Shown: piece after piece, positions 35,148 to 49,986 of the stretch
Numbering within the stretch: the stretch's first letter is position 1
How the letters are laid out: the number at the start of each line of letters is the position of its first letter
Assembly: GCF_003663825.1 (NCBI RefSeq)
Contig: NZ_RCCC01000001.1
Span: 938,501-1,002,500 of the forward strand
DNA length: 64,000 nucleotides
Direction: 5' to 3'
DNA from: Acidovorax sp. 106
Lineage (GTDB): Bacteria > Pseudomonadota > Gammaproteobacteria > Burkholderiales > Burkholderiaceae_C
Notes under the pieces: generated by a model
The model's database searches: none
Told to the model about the DNA's origin: nothing
The model's input: only the letters and a program-made list of their open reading frames with translations
Program-made: the position numbers and the translations under genes

Positions 35148-35190
35148 AAAAATCCCGCTCGCCCAGAGGCTGGGGGAGCGGGATAAAAAG
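35148..35190 (-). terminator. Intrinsic terminator on the minus strand, downstream of the deacetylase-caspase gene
   Basis: On the minus strand ATCCCGCTC...GAGCGGGAT forms a long GC stem followed by eight T. It lies about 215 bases after the stop codon at 35404, farther than usual, so the 3' untranslated part or a separate small RNA would fill the interval. Confidence 0.7.
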
Positions 35191-35340
35191 ACCGGCCATA
35201 GAGGGGAGGGAGGAGAGAGCGACCGGTCCCAGGGGTAATCCCGTGCTGATAACCTGCATCACCGACCACGGGGGCCGTGGGATCAGCAGGTTGGGCACTG
35301 GGGCTATCGTAGGCACGGCGCCCCACCGGCCACCTCAGAC
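35190..35340 (-). ncRNA. Structured intergenic segment, possible small RNA or long 3' UTR (tentative)
   Basis: Between the terminator and the deacetylase-caspase stop, the segment has a hairpin CCACGG-GGG-CCGTGG, repeated AACCTGC/GCAGGTT arms and paired ACCGGTC / GGCCGGT blocks. A TACGAT (5 of 6 match to a -10 box) lies on the minus strand near 35306. I cannot assign an RNA family. No coding frame with a ribosome site is seen in the 34931-35403 gap. Confidence 0.25.
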
Positions 35341-35403
35341 AGCCGCCCACCTGCCTGTAGGACAGCGCCGGACACGGTGCCCGGTGCCCCAGCCCAGCTC
35401 CCT

Positions 35404-38232
35404 TCAGCGTTGCCCCAGGCGCTCACGCAGCTTGTCCGCAGTGGGGCCTTTGGGCGCCAGCTCCAGGTAGGTCGCGTAAGCCTTGTTGGCACGCTCGGCA
35501 TCCCCCGCCTTTTCATGGGCTTCGCCCAGGTTCAGGTAGGCCACGGCGCGCGAGGGGTCCATGCGGATGGCGTTATCAAACCAGCGCGCCGCCTCCAAAA
35601 ACTTGTCCTGGCGGTAGTAGATAAAGCCCAGGTTGTTGGCGGCCAGCGCAAAGTCGGGACGGAGCTTGAGGGCTTCGGTGAACTGGGCCTCGGCCTGCTC
35701 GTACTGCTTTTCGCGGTAGAGCTGCAGGCCCCGGTCGTTGGCGCGCTGTGCCAGCTGGCGGTGGGACAGCGTCACCGCCTGCGGGGGCGTGATCTTCTGG
35801 TCGTTGCCCTGCAAGTCCTTCACCACCACGGGCGCCACCACCTTGGGCACGGGGCCTGCGGTGCTAGGGGCGCCAGAAGCGGCAGACTGCGGCGCAGGCA
35901 CGGCGGCAGGCTTGCCCGCATCGAGCTTGGTGTTCATGGCAATCGCCTCGCTGCCCAGTTGAGTGCTCTGCGCGCTCAAGAACTCGGTCTCGGTGGGTAG
36001 CTCAAACACGAAGTCGCCGCCTTCAGAGCCGGGCAGGCTGCCAAAGGCAGGCGTCTGGCTGGAGGCCGAGGCCACGGCAGGGGCCACATAAGCGGCCAGC
36101 TCGGTGGCGGTGATGATGCCGTCACCGTTCAAATCGCCCTTGCCGCCCAGGCCCTGCAGCAGCGCCCAAGTGAACACCGAATGCCCGTTGGGTCCGCCAT
36201 CGGCCACCAGTTGGTCGGCGCCACCGGCCGTCAGCATCTGCCGCCCCACGCGCTTGGCGTTGTCGCGCAGGAAGTTGCCATTGCCGCCCCCGCGCGTCAG
36301 GCCCAGGCCGCTGTAGCAGGCGTCCATCACAAACAGCGTGTGCTTGGCGGTCACGCTCTCGGCAATGTTCTGCAGCTCGCTCATGGGAATGGCGTCGGTC
36401 GCAAACTGCTGCGGGTCGGAATCGACCGGGATGATGTAGCCCAGGTCGCGCCCCGAGGTGAGCTTGCGCGTGGCGCCGTGTCCGGCGAAGAAGACAAACA
36501 GGCGGTCGTTCTTCTGCATGCCGCCGTGGGCCAGCTTGTCGTGGAAGGCGGCCAAGATGTTGGTGCGCGTGGCTTCCTTGTTCTCCAGCGTGACGATGCG
36601 CTCGGCCGCAAAGCCGAACTTCTGGATGAGCGTCTCGCGCACCGAGCGCGCATCGCGCACGGCGTATTGCAGGCGCGGCCAGCGGGCGTATTCGTCAATG
36701 CCCACCACAATCGCCCACGACTGGCTGTAGCCGCCCGCCGCTGCTGCGGCCGGTGCCGCCGCAGCAGCGGAGGGCGCGCCCTTGGGCACCACAAAGGCTT
36801 TGCCATCCCAGGTGGCGAACTGGTAACCGTCGGCCACCAACTTGGACAGGATGCCTGGCAGCGCCTTCACGGTGCGCTCATGGATGTCGTGGAACAGGAT
36901 GATGCCCCTGCCCTCTTTCTCCAGCGTCGACAGCACGCGCTGCGCAATCGATGCTGGCACCGGGTCGGCCCAGTCCAGCGAGTCCACGTTCCACATCACC
37001 GATCGCAGGTGCGCCGCGCTCAGGATGTCCATGCCCTCGGCGTTGCGCGCGCCGTACGGAAAGCGGAACAGCACGGAGCGGCGCTCGTCCACTGAGGTCA
37101 GCAGCTTGTCCGTCACCAGAATTTCATCGCGCAGCGCATCGCCACTGCGTTTGGACAACTGCGCATGCGTGAGGCTGTGGTTGGCCAGCACATGGCCTGC
37201 CGCCTGCAACTGCTTGCTGACCTGGGCCCGCGCATGCAGGTGTGGCTTGCCGTCGGCCCCCACGGTGCCCAGGTTGCTGCCCACCTGGAAGAAAACGCCC
37301 GGCACGTCGTACTGCTTGAGGATGGCCGCGATCTCGGGCGTGTAGGTGCCGTGTGGGCCGTCGTCAAAGGTCAGCACAATGGTCTTGGGCGGCAGGTCGC
37401 GGCCCGAGAACTCAGCGCTCTCAGTGCCCCCCACTGCATTCTTGGCCTTGCCTTTGCCCTTATCGTTGGCCGCTGCTGAGCCAACGGGCTCGGGGTATGG
37501 CAACACCACACCATGGTCGCGCAGGATGGCCTCGCGCGGGTACAGGCGCTGCAACTGGGCCACGTAGTCGTCCCAGCGCTCGCGCTTCAAGGTGATGCCC
37601 CGGCTTTCAAAACGCCCGAAGACCTCACGGATTTCTTTTTCGTAGTTGCGCTCGATCTCGGCCAGCGCATCCAGGTCTTCGCCAATGCGCTTGTGCAGCT
37701 TGATGGCAGGCAAGGTGCCATCGCGGGCCATGGTGGCCTGCCACTGGCGCAGCACCTCGCGAAACGCCAGCCGGTCGGCGTCAAACAGTTCCGGGTCGCT
37801 CTCCACATAGTCGAGCAGTGCGGGCAGCACCTGCAGGCGCGCACGCGGCGCGGCCAGCGGGCCTTCTTCCAGCAGCGCCACCAGCTCCTTGGCCTTGGCG
37901 ATATTGGCGTGGAACAGCCCCATGCCCGCCTGGTTGGCGGCGGCCTTCTCGGCAGCGCCCAGCTTGGCCTCGTCGGCCAGCAGCACGATGATCTTGCGGT
38001 AGTTGGCCAGCACCTCGCGCAGCGGCGCCATGGCCTGATCGCGCTGCGCGCTGTCCGCCTCCCCTCGGCCCACGGCACTGGCCGGTGCAGGCTGCCCCAC
38101 ACCTCCGCCCAAGGGTTGCGCACCTGCCACATGCTGCTGAACCCCGCCAAACCAGATTCCTGCAGCCAAACCCGCCAGCACCACGCCAGCACCCACCACG
38201 GCCAGCCAAGGCTTCACTCGCTTCACCTGCAT
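35404..38232 (-). CDS. Membrane-anchored polysaccharide deacetylase - caspase (C14) - EF-hand - TPR fusion protein
   Basis: 942 residues from the ATG at 38230-38232 (GGGAG six bases upstream). Domains in order: signal anchor (about 8-30); helical region (60-230); NodB polysaccharide deacetylase (about 280-475) with TFDDGP (288-293), HSLTH (352-356), RFPYG (390-394), DSLDWADP and LFHD (446-449), so the metal site and catalytic residues are all present; Ala linker; caspase/metacaspase domain (about 504-690) with catalytic His in FFAGHGAT (585) and Cys in MDACYSG (639); an EF-hand-like loop DLNGDGIITATEL (700-712); a Pro/Ala linker; three TPRs (about 824-930). One anchor at the N-terminus puts all enzymes in the periplasm. 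Each domain family is well known; I do not recall this combination as characterised. It is a single gene, followed by a distant terminator. Confidence 0.9.
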   Translation of the reverse strand: MQVKRVKPWLAVVGAGVVLAGLAAGIWFGGVQQHVAGAQPLGGGVGQPAPASAVGRGEADSAQRDQAMAPLREVLANYRKIIVLLADEAKLGAAEKAAANQAGMGLFHANIAKAKELVALLEEGPLAAPRARLQVLPALLDYVESDPELFDADRLAFREVLRQWQATMARDGTLPAIKLHKRIGEDLDALAEIERNYEKEIREVFGRFESRGITLKRERWDDYVAQLQRLYPREAILRDHGVVLPYPEPVGSAAANDKGKGKAKNAVGGTESAEFSGRDLPPKTIVLTFDDGPHGTYTPEIAAILKQYDVPGVFFQVGSNLGTVGADGKPHLHARAQVSKQLQAAGHVLANHSLTHAQLSKRSGDALRDEILVTDKLLTSVDERRSVLFRFPYGARNAEGMDILSAAHLRSVMWNVDSLDWADPVPASIAQRVLSTLEKEGRGIILFHDIHERTVKALPGILSKLVADGYQFATWDGKAFVVPKGAPSAAAAAPAAAAAGGYSQSWAIVVGIDEYARWPRLQYAVRDARSVRETLIQKFGFAAERIVTLENKEATRTNILAAFHDKLAHGGMQKNDRLFVFFAGHGATRKLTSGRDLGYIIPVDSDPQQFATDAIPMSELQNIAESVTAKHTLFVMDACYSGLGLTRGGGNGNFLRDNAKRVGRQMLTAGGADQLVADGGPNGHSVFTWALLQGLGGKGDLNGDGIITATELAAYVAPAVASASSQTPAFGSLPGSEGGDFVFELPTETEFLSAQSTQLGSEAIAMNTKLDAGKPAAVPAPQSAASGAPSTAGPVPKVVAPVVVKDLQGNDQKITPPQAVTLSHRQLAQRANDRGLQLYREKQYEQAEAQFTEALKLRPDFALAANNLGFIYYRQDKFLEAARWFDNAIRMDPSRAVAYLNLGEAHEKAGDAERANKAYATYLELAPKGPTADKLRERLGQR

Positions 38233-38339
38233 CCCGACTCCCTGAGATTGTTCTGACGCCGCAGATCCAGCTGCGGTCAAAACCCGAGTATCTCAGCCTT
38301 GCAGACCGGCCCCGCAGGCGCGCAGGGGCACGAGATCCG

Positions 38340-38840
38340 TCAACAACCTGCGGGTCGGTTGGTACGCATGGGCACAATGCCGCTGACACGCACGGTGGCC
38401 CCGGAGCCATCGGTGGCGGTGAGCACCTTGCGCGTCAGCTCCACACGGTCAAGGCTGCGAACCACCGCCGTGTCAATGGCCTCGCCGCTGGCGAACTCTC
38501 GCCCTGCAAAGGTGATGTACGCCACATAGAGCCCATCGGTGTTGCTGCGGTAGCGCAAATCACCGAACGCCGTGGCCGACGACCCCACCTTGTTGGCGCC
38601 ATCAAAGCGGAAGGAGCACAGCTCTGGCGTAGAACCCACGGGGTTGAAGCGCTCCACGTCGGTCAAATTCAAGGCGCCATTGCCATAGACGCCACTCAAA
38701 CCATCGACCGAGGATTCAGTCACCGTGAGCACCCCAGGCTCGTTGCTGGGCGTGGGGTCATCGTCGTTGCCGCCGCCGCAGGCGACCAGCAACACAGAGG
38801 CAGCAGCCATGGCTGTACAGGTTTTGATGAAGGAGTTCAT
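38340..38840 (-). CDS. Putative lipoprotein of unknown function
   Basis: 166 residues with a lipoprotein signal: MNSFIKTCTAMAAASVLLVAC, lipobox LVAC, then GGGNDDDPTPSN, a flexible acidic linker. The rest is beta-rich (VLTVTESSVDGLSGVYGNGALNLTDVERF) with one internal Cys and a C-terminal Cys. No family recognised. The start at 38838-38840 is supported by GAGGAT upstream; longer frames lack a signal peptide. It lies between uvrA and the deacetylase-caspase gene, all leftward, with 107 bases to the latter. Confidence 0.8.
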   Translation of the reverse strand: MNSFIKTCTAMAAASVLLVACGGGNDDDPTPSNEPGVLTVTESSVDGLSGVYGNGALNLTDVERFNPVGSTPELCSFRFDGANKVGSSATAFGDLRYRSNTDGLYVAYITFAGREFASGEAIDTAVVRSLDRVELTRKVLTATDGSGATVRVSGIVPMRTNRPAGC

Positions 38841-38999
38841 GGTGGTGGATATCCTCGAAAGTGGATGGAAACAGGGACAAAGCCCCTGGAAACCATCGTA
38901 GGAACCCCACACCACAAAGCGCGTGCGCCATGTTCTGCGCTGCGCGTAGGACATCGGCCAGGACGCTTGTGCGCCCCTTCCAAAACGTGCAGCGCAGGC

Positions 39000-44873
<5,874 letters not shown>

Positions 44874-45078
44874 GGATGCGGTCTTTCGGGTGTGAGGCGA
44901 AACATTCTAGGCACCCCCTGCTGACAACGCCTTGGCAGCAGTGGGAGACCCTATGGGCCTGTTCAAAGTCTTTTGGGATATTGCGTCGGCACAAATCTGT
45001 GCCTCGCGGAAAGGTGTCTTCTGCTTGTTACAAGAGTCCGCTACAGTGCTGGTAACAAAAAAACACAAGGAGATTGCC

Positions 45079-46191
45079 ATGCACGCATGGAAAAAATGCT
45101 GGGCTGCCGCAGCCCTGTGTGCCACGCTGAGCAGCGCCAACGCCCAGCTCTTGATCGGACAAACCGCCGGTTTCACGGGCCAAGTGGCCGCAGGCGTCAA
45201 AGAAACCTCCGACGGTGCCAAGCTCTACATTGACACCGTGAACGCCAAGGGCGGCGTCAATGGACAAAAGATCGAGGTGGTGGCACTGGACGACAAATTT
45301 GACCCCAAGCTGGCCGCTGACAACGCGCGCAAGTTGATCGAAGAGAACAACGTGCTGGCGTTGTTTCTGAACCGGGGCACGCCGCACACCGAAGCCATCA
45401 TTCCGCTGCTCGACAAGCACGGCGTGTCCTTGGTGGCACCCTCCACCGGCGCCATGGTGCTGCACCAACCCGTGCGCAAATATGTCTTCAATGTGCGCGC
45501 CACTTACCAGCGCGAGGCCGAAAAGGCCATGACCCACTTGGCCTCCATGGGTATCTCGCGCATTGGTGTGGTCTATGCAGATGACAGCTTTGGTGCCGAT
45601 GGCTTGGCCGGGGCCCAAAAGGGCCTGGTCGCCGCCAAGATCACTCCCGTGCTGCAGGAGAAGTTTGACCGGGCCAAGCCTGAATTCCCCCCCATTGCAG
45701 CCAAGCTGGTCAAGGCCGATGCGCAAGCGGTCTTGATCATTGCGTCGGGTTCTGCCGTGGTGGATGCCAACAACGCCATTCGCACTGCGGGCTCTGCCGC
45801 GCAGATCGTGACGCTGTCGAACAATGCCTCGACGGGCTTTATCAAAAGCCTGGGGGCCAATGCGCGGGGCGTGATCGTGACCCAGGTCTACCCCAACGAG
45901 CGCGCGGTGACCTACCCCATGGTGAAGGAGGCGCAAGAGCTGGCACGTGCCAAGGGCCTGGGCGACATCAGCCCCGCCATGCTCGAAGGCTTTGCAGCGG
46001 CCAAGGTGCTGGTAGAAGGACTCAAGCGGGCAGGCCCCAAGCCTACGCGCGAGAAAGTGCAAGTGGCGCTGGAGAGCCTGCGCAAGTTCGACCTGGGCGG
46101 GCTGGAAGTCACCTACGGGCCCGACGACCACACAGGCCTGGACTTTGCCGACCTGTCCATCATCGGTACGGACGGAAAGTTCCGGCGTTGA
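45079..46191 (+). CDS. ABC transporter substrate-binding protein, branched-chain amino acid type (paralogue 1)
   Basis: 370 residues with signal peptide MHAWKKCWAAAALCATLSSANA. The mature start QLLIGQTAGFTGQVAAGVKETSDGAKLYIDTVNAKGGVNGQKIE and FLNRGTPHTEAIIPLL are the Peripla_BP_6 (LivJ-like) fold. AAGGAG precedes the ATG. It is followed at 125 bases by a paralogue of nearly the same length. No permease or ATPase genes lie nearby, so it works with a transporter encoded elsewhere or as a sensor. Ligand unknown. Confidence 0.92.
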   Translation: MHAWKKCWAAAALCATLSSANAQLLIGQTAGFTGQVAAGVKETSDGAKLYIDTVNAKGGVNGQKIEVVALDDKFDPKLAADNARKLIEENNVLALFLNRGTPHTEAIIPLLDKHGVSLVAPSTGAMVLHQPVRKYVFNVRATYQREAEKAMTHLASMGISRIGVVYADDSFGADGLAGAQKGLVAAKITPVLQEKFDRAKPEFPPIAAKLVKADAQAVLIIASGSAVVDANNAIRTAGSAAQIVTLSNNASTGFIKSLGANARGVIVTQVYPNERAVTYPMVKEAQELARAKGLGDISPAMLEGFAAAKVLVEGLKRAGPKPTREKVQVALESLRKFDLGGLEVTYGPDDHTGLDFADLSIIGTDGKFRR

Positions 46192-46198
46192 ACTGAGA

Positions 46199-46220
46199 GC
46201 CAGCCTGCGCGCAGGCTGGC
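46199..46220. other. Perfect palindrome between the two binding-protein genes
   Basis: GCCAGCCTGC-GC-GCAGGCTGGC, ten paired bases with a 2-base centre, starting eight bases after the first gene's stop. No T run follows, so it is more likely an mRNA-stabilising or attenuating hairpin than a full terminator. Confidence 0.6.
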
Positions 46221-46315
46221 GGCTTGCTGACAAGCCAAATCCCCATGGGCGATATGCGTCACCATTTGTAAATACACTGCGGACACCCGCAGGCAAAGCA
46301 AAGGAGACCTACCCC

Positions 46316-47434
46316 ATGAAGCCATCTCATCCGTGGTTGCGCGCCAGCTTAGCGCTGGCGCTGCTGGCGTGGAGCAGTTGCCACGCCCAAATTCTGATCG
46401 GGCAGACGGTGGGTGTCACCGGCTCGGCAGCCGCCACCGTGCAAGAGGCGTCCCAAGGTGCCTCGCTGTACCTGGACCATGTCAACGCCAAGGGTGGCGT
46501 GGGCGGGCAGAAGATTGAGTTGCTGACGCTGGACGACAAATTCGACACCAAGCTGACGCTGGACAACGCACGCATACTCATCGAGCAAAAGGGTGTGCTG
46601 GGCCTGTTCATGACCCGGGGCACGCCTCACACGCAGGGCATCTTGCCCCTGCTGGAGCAGCATGGTGTGCCCTTGATTGGCCCATCGACGGGGGCCATTG
46701 CCCTGCACAAGCCCGTGCACAAATACGTGTTCAACGTGCGTGCGCCCTACCAGCACGAGGTGGAAAAGGCCATCTCCCACCTGAACACCTTGGGCATCAA
46801 GCGCATCGGCGTGGTCCACGTGGACGACACCTTCGGCTCAGACGCCCTCGCGGGCGCCATGTCGGGCTTCAAAGCCAACCAGCTGGAAGCCTTGTTTGTG
46901 GAGAAGTTTGACCGCACCAAACCGGACTTTGCGGCAATGGCACCACGCGTCGCGCAAAAGCAGCCCCAAGCTGTGGTGTTTGTGGGCACTGGGGCGGCTG
47001 TGGTCGATGGCATCAAGGCACTGCGCAGCGCGGGCGTTACCGGGCAGATCGTGACCTTGTCCAACAACGCCTCAGGCGGCTTTATCAAGGCGCTGGGCGA
47101 CAGCGCAAGGGGGGTCGTGGTCACCCAGGTGCTGCCGTCAGAGCGTTCACTCAACTACCCGCTGGTCAAGGAAGCCATGGACTTGGCCAAAGCCAAGAAC
47201 ATTGCGGACCTCACCCCGGCCATGCTGGAGGGCTTTGTCAGCGCCAAGGTGATGGTCGAAGGCATCAAGCGCGCAGGCCCCAAGCCCGACCGGGCCAAGC
47301 TGCAGGCAGGGCTGGAGAGCATCAAAAAGCTGGACCTGGGCGGGCTGGAGCTGTCTTACAGCGCCACCGACCATTCAGGGCTGGATTTTGCGGACCTGGC
47401 CATCATTGGTGCCGACGGCAAATTCAAACGCTGA
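46316..47434 (+). CDS. ABC transporter substrate-binding protein, branched-chain amino acid type (paralogue 2)
   Basis: 372 residues with signal peptide MKPSHPWLRASLALALLAWSSCHA. It aligns end to end with the upstream gene: ILIGQTVGVTGSAAATVQEASQGASLYLDHVNAKGGVGGQKIE, FMTRGTPHTQGILPLL and the shared ending GLDFADLAIIGADGKFKR. So it is a tandem duplicate that has diverged, perhaps in ligand. AAGGAG precedes the ATG. Followed by a bidirectional terminator. Confidence 0.93.
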   Translation: MKPSHPWLRASLALALLAWSSCHAQILIGQTVGVTGSAAATVQEASQGASLYLDHVNAKGGVGGQKIELLTLDDKFDTKLTLDNARILIEQKGVLGLFMTRGTPHTQGILPLLEQHGVPLIGPSTGAIALHKPVHKYVFNVRAPYQHEVEKAISHLNTLGIKRIGVVHVDDTFGSDALAGAMSGFKANQLEALFVEKFDRTKPDFAAMAPRVAQKQPQAVVFVGTGAAVVDGIKALRSAGVTGQIVTLSNNASGGFIKALGDSARGVVVTQVLPSERSLNYPLVKEAMDLAKAKNIADLTPAMLEGFVSAKVMVEGIKRAGPKPDRAKLQAGLESIKKLDLGGLELSYSATDHSGLDFADLAIIGADGKFKR

Positions 47435-47481
47435 CACAGCCCAGGCGGAATGCCACGCTAGGGCATGGCGCACTGCGCAAT

Positions 47482-47518
47482 AAAAAGGCCCGCATCCGTC
47501 AAGGACGCGGGCCTTTTT
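47482..47518. terminator. Bidirectional intrinsic terminator
   Basis: AAAAAGGCCCGC (47482-47493) pairs perfectly with GCGGGCCTTTTT (47507-47518), giving a T run in both directions. It separates the rightward binding-protein pair from the leftward small membrane protein and MHS transporter. Confidence 0.9.
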
Positions 47519-47569
47519 ATTGGGTGATCCGAGTGATGCGAGCAGCGCAGACTGCCCTACCTGGTTGCA

Positions 47570-47743
47570 TCAAGGCGCACTGGCAGCCGGGGCGGGGGTG
47601 CTGGCGGCTGCAGCGGGCTCGGGAACGTGAACGGCATCAGCCCCGTGCTTTTCACCGCCCATGTCAGCCTTGTCCCCGGCCTTGATGATCACAAAAATCG
47701 ACAGCGCCGCAAACAGAGCAAAACCAACGGCAATCTTCCACAT
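47570..47743 (-). CDS. Small single-pass membrane protein (57 residues)
   Basis: 57 residues, MWKIAVGFALFAALSIFVII then KAGDKADMGGEKHG and an Ala/Pro-rich tail ending in AASAP. One transmembrane helix (about 3-20), then a hydrophilic end. An excellent AGGAG lies seven bases before the ATG (47741-47743), which together with the clean helix makes it a real gene although very short. It lies 147 bases downstream of, and in line with, the MHS transporter and just before the terminator, so it may be a partner of the transporter. No family recognised with certainty. Confidence 0.75.
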   Translation of the reverse strand: MWKIAVGFALFAALSIFVIIKAGDKADMGGEKHGADAVHVPEPAAAASTPAPAASAP

Positions 47744-47890
47744 ACATATCTCCTGAGATGGGGTTGTTCAACGAAGAGGCCTCGGGCGGCGCACGACCAC
47801 ACAGATCGGTGGCACGGACACCCAAAGCCTCTTGATTCAACACAGGGCCTGCGTGCAGCAGGCCCTGTACTGAGCACATCAGCGCATGGC

Positions 47891-49552
47891 TCAGTCGTTG
47901 GCGTAGATGTCCACGTCCTTGGTTTCCTTGATGAACAAGCCACCAATGACCACCGTGGCGCCCGCGATGATGATGGGGTACCACAGGCCGTTGTACATGT
48001 TGCCCGTCTGGGCCACGATGGCAAACGCCGTGGTGGGCAGCAGGCCACCGAACCAGCCGTTACCAATGTGGTAAGGCAGGGACATCGACGTGTAGCGGAT
48101 GCGGGTCGGGAACATTTCCACCAGCATGGCGGCGATAGGGCCGTACACCATGGTCACCAGCAGGACCAAGTAGGTCAGGATGACCACCACCATGACCTTG
48201 TCAATACGTGCAGGGTCGGCCTTGGTGGGGTAGCCCGCAGCCTTCAGCGCATCGGCCACGGCCTTCTTGAACTCGCCGTCCTTCTTCTTGGCTTCATCAG
48301 CTGGCAGGCCCTTGCTGGAGTACGAGGCGATGACGGTTTCACCGATCTTGATGGAAGCAGGGGTGCCAGCGGCGCCCACGGCGTTCTCGTAGCTCACCGA
48401 AGCGCCAGCCAACACCTGCTTGGCGATGTCGCACGAGCTGGTGAACTTGGAGGTGCCGGTGGGGTTGAACTGGAATGAGCACTCCTTGGGATCAGCGGTC
48501 ACGATCACCTGGTTCTTCGCCTGGGCTTCAGCAAGGGCAGGGTTGGCCGCCTTGGTCAATGCACCGAACACGGGGAAATACGTCAACGCTGCCAGCAGGC
48601 AGCCTGCCAAGATGATGGGCTTGCGGCCAATCTTGTCCGACAGCGAACCGAAGACGATGAAGAATGGCGTGCCAATCAGCAGCGACACGGCCACAAAGAT
48701 GTTGGCAGTGGCGCCATCGACCTTCAGCGCTTGCGTCAGGAAGAACAGCGCATAGAACTGGCCCGAGTACCAGACCACAGCCTGGCCTGCCGTCAGGCCT
48801 ACCAGTGCCAAGATCACGATCTTCAGGTTCTTCCACTGGCCGAAGGACTCGGTCAGCGGGGCCTTGGAAGTCTTGCCTTCAGCCTTCATCTTCTGGAAGG
48901 CAGGCGATTCGTTCATCGACAGGCGAATCCACACAGAGATGGCCAAAAGCAGGATCGACACGATGAAGGGAATGCGCCAGCCCCAGTCACCAAAGGCTTC
49001 TTCGCCCAGAACGGTGCGGGTGCCCAGAATCACCATCAGTGACAGGAACAGGCCCAGCGTGGCGGTGGTCTGAATCCACGCCGTGTAGGCACCACGTTTG
49101 CCGTGCGGAGCGTGCTCCGCCACATAGGTGGCAGCCCCGCCGTACTCACCACCCAGCGCCAAACCTTGCAGCAAGCGCAAGATGATCAGGATGACCGGAG
49201 CGGCCACGCCAATCGACGCATACGTGGGCAAGATACCCACGATGAACGTGGACAGACCCATGATCAAGATGGTGACCAGGAACGTGTACTTGCGGCCAAT
49301 CATGTCACCCAAGCGGCCAAAGAAAATGGCGCCAAAGGGACGGACGATGAAGCCCGCAGCAAACGCCAGCAAAGCGAAGATGAAGGCAGAGCCTGCATCC
49401 AGCCCGCTGAAGAACTGCTTGGCAATGATGGCGGCCAGCGAGCCGTATAGATAAAAGTCGTACCACTCAAAGACGGTACCGAGTGACGACGCGAAGATGA
49501 CCTTCCTCTCTTCGGGCGACATCGGCCGCGGTGCGGGATGGGTTGTTGCCAT
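47891..49552 (-). CDS. MHS-type major facilitator transporter with large extracytoplasmic insertion
   Basis: 553 residues, about 110 longer than classical MHS (ProP/KgtP) transporters. Signatures: SSLGTVFEWYDFYLYGSLA, RPFGAIFFGRLGDMIGRKYTFL, GEYGGAATYVAEHAP and the second-half FGSLSDKIGRKPII. Between helices 9 and 10 (residues about 335-452) is a soluble segment rich in K/A/E with two cysteines (C358, C374) that could form a disulfide; by topology it faces the periplasm. Substrates of the family are organic acids, betaine or proline. The ATG at 49550-49552 follows AGGAGACACACACC. Divergent from DUF485-actP across a 434-base gap. Confidence 0.92.
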   Translation of the reverse strand: MATTHPAPRPMSPEERKVIFASSLGTVFEWYDFYLYGSLAAIIAKQFFSGLDAGSAFIFALLAFAAGFIVRPFGAIFFGRLGDMIGRKYTFLVTILIMGLSTFIVGILPTYASIGVAAPVILIILRLLQGLALGGEYGGAATYVAEHAPHGKRGAYTAWIQTTATLGLFLSLMVILGTRTVLGEEAFGDWGWRIPFIVSILLLAISVWIRLSMNESPAFQKMKAEGKTSKAPLTESFGQWKNLKIVILALVGLTAGQAVVWYSGQFYALFFLTQALKVDGATANIFVAVSLLIGTPFFIVFGSLSDKIGRKPIILAGCLLAALTYFPVFGALTKAANPALAEAQAKNQVIVTADPKECSFQFNPTGTSKFTSSCDIAKQVLAGASVSYENAVGAAGTPASIKIGETVIASYSSKGLPADEAKKKDGEFKKAVADALKAAGYPTKADPARIDKVMVVVILTYLVLLVTMVYGPIAAMLVEMFPTRIRYTSMSLPYHIGNGWFGGLLPTTAFAIVAQTGNMYNGLWYPIIIAGATVVIGGLFIKETKDVDIYAND

Positions 49553-49986
49553 GGTGTGTGTCTCCTGTATGGGTTTTTTCGGATGCGAAAAAGGCGATAC
49601 ACCAAACAGCCTCGCCGCCCCGTGAGGCGCAATATCAAGCCGTTATCTGACCGAAAACTGACAAAGTCACACACCTGTTTCCGCCCCAAAAAGCAATTCT
49701 CCGGCGCAAGAAGCCAGGATCAGTACCAACCCTTATGGCGTTTTTCTTCATGCGAGAAATCGGCGTTTTTTCGAGTGAAAACGCCGGACTCTGTCCAATG
49801 GGCGACGCAAGGCGTTCGGGTAAATCCGGACCCCACACCTACGGGTCAACCCTGCCAAGGACAAACCCCTAGGCCCGCACACAGGCTGCGTAAGTGGAGG
49901 GTCAGTCCCCGTTTCCAGAATCGTTCTCGGTATGTAGCGGCATTCGCATGGCGCTGCAGAAGATCCCGAAACCTATGGAGATGAAC
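49553..49986. other. 434-base divergent promoter region (MHS transporter / DUF485-actP)
   Basis: No gene seen. It contains a small palindrome GGGTCAACCC (49843-49852) and A/T-richer stretches near 49650-49790 that could hold promoters for both directions. I see no confident -35/-10 pair. A frame beginning at 49894 is only the 5' extension of the DUF485 gene. Confidence 0.5.

Noticed and set aside
35404..38232. Caspase fusion as a bacterial immune (CBASS or gasdermin-type) effector
   Set aside because: No gasdermin, cyclase or sensor gene is adjacent and the anchor places the protease outside the cytoplasm, so defence is not supported, though not excluded.
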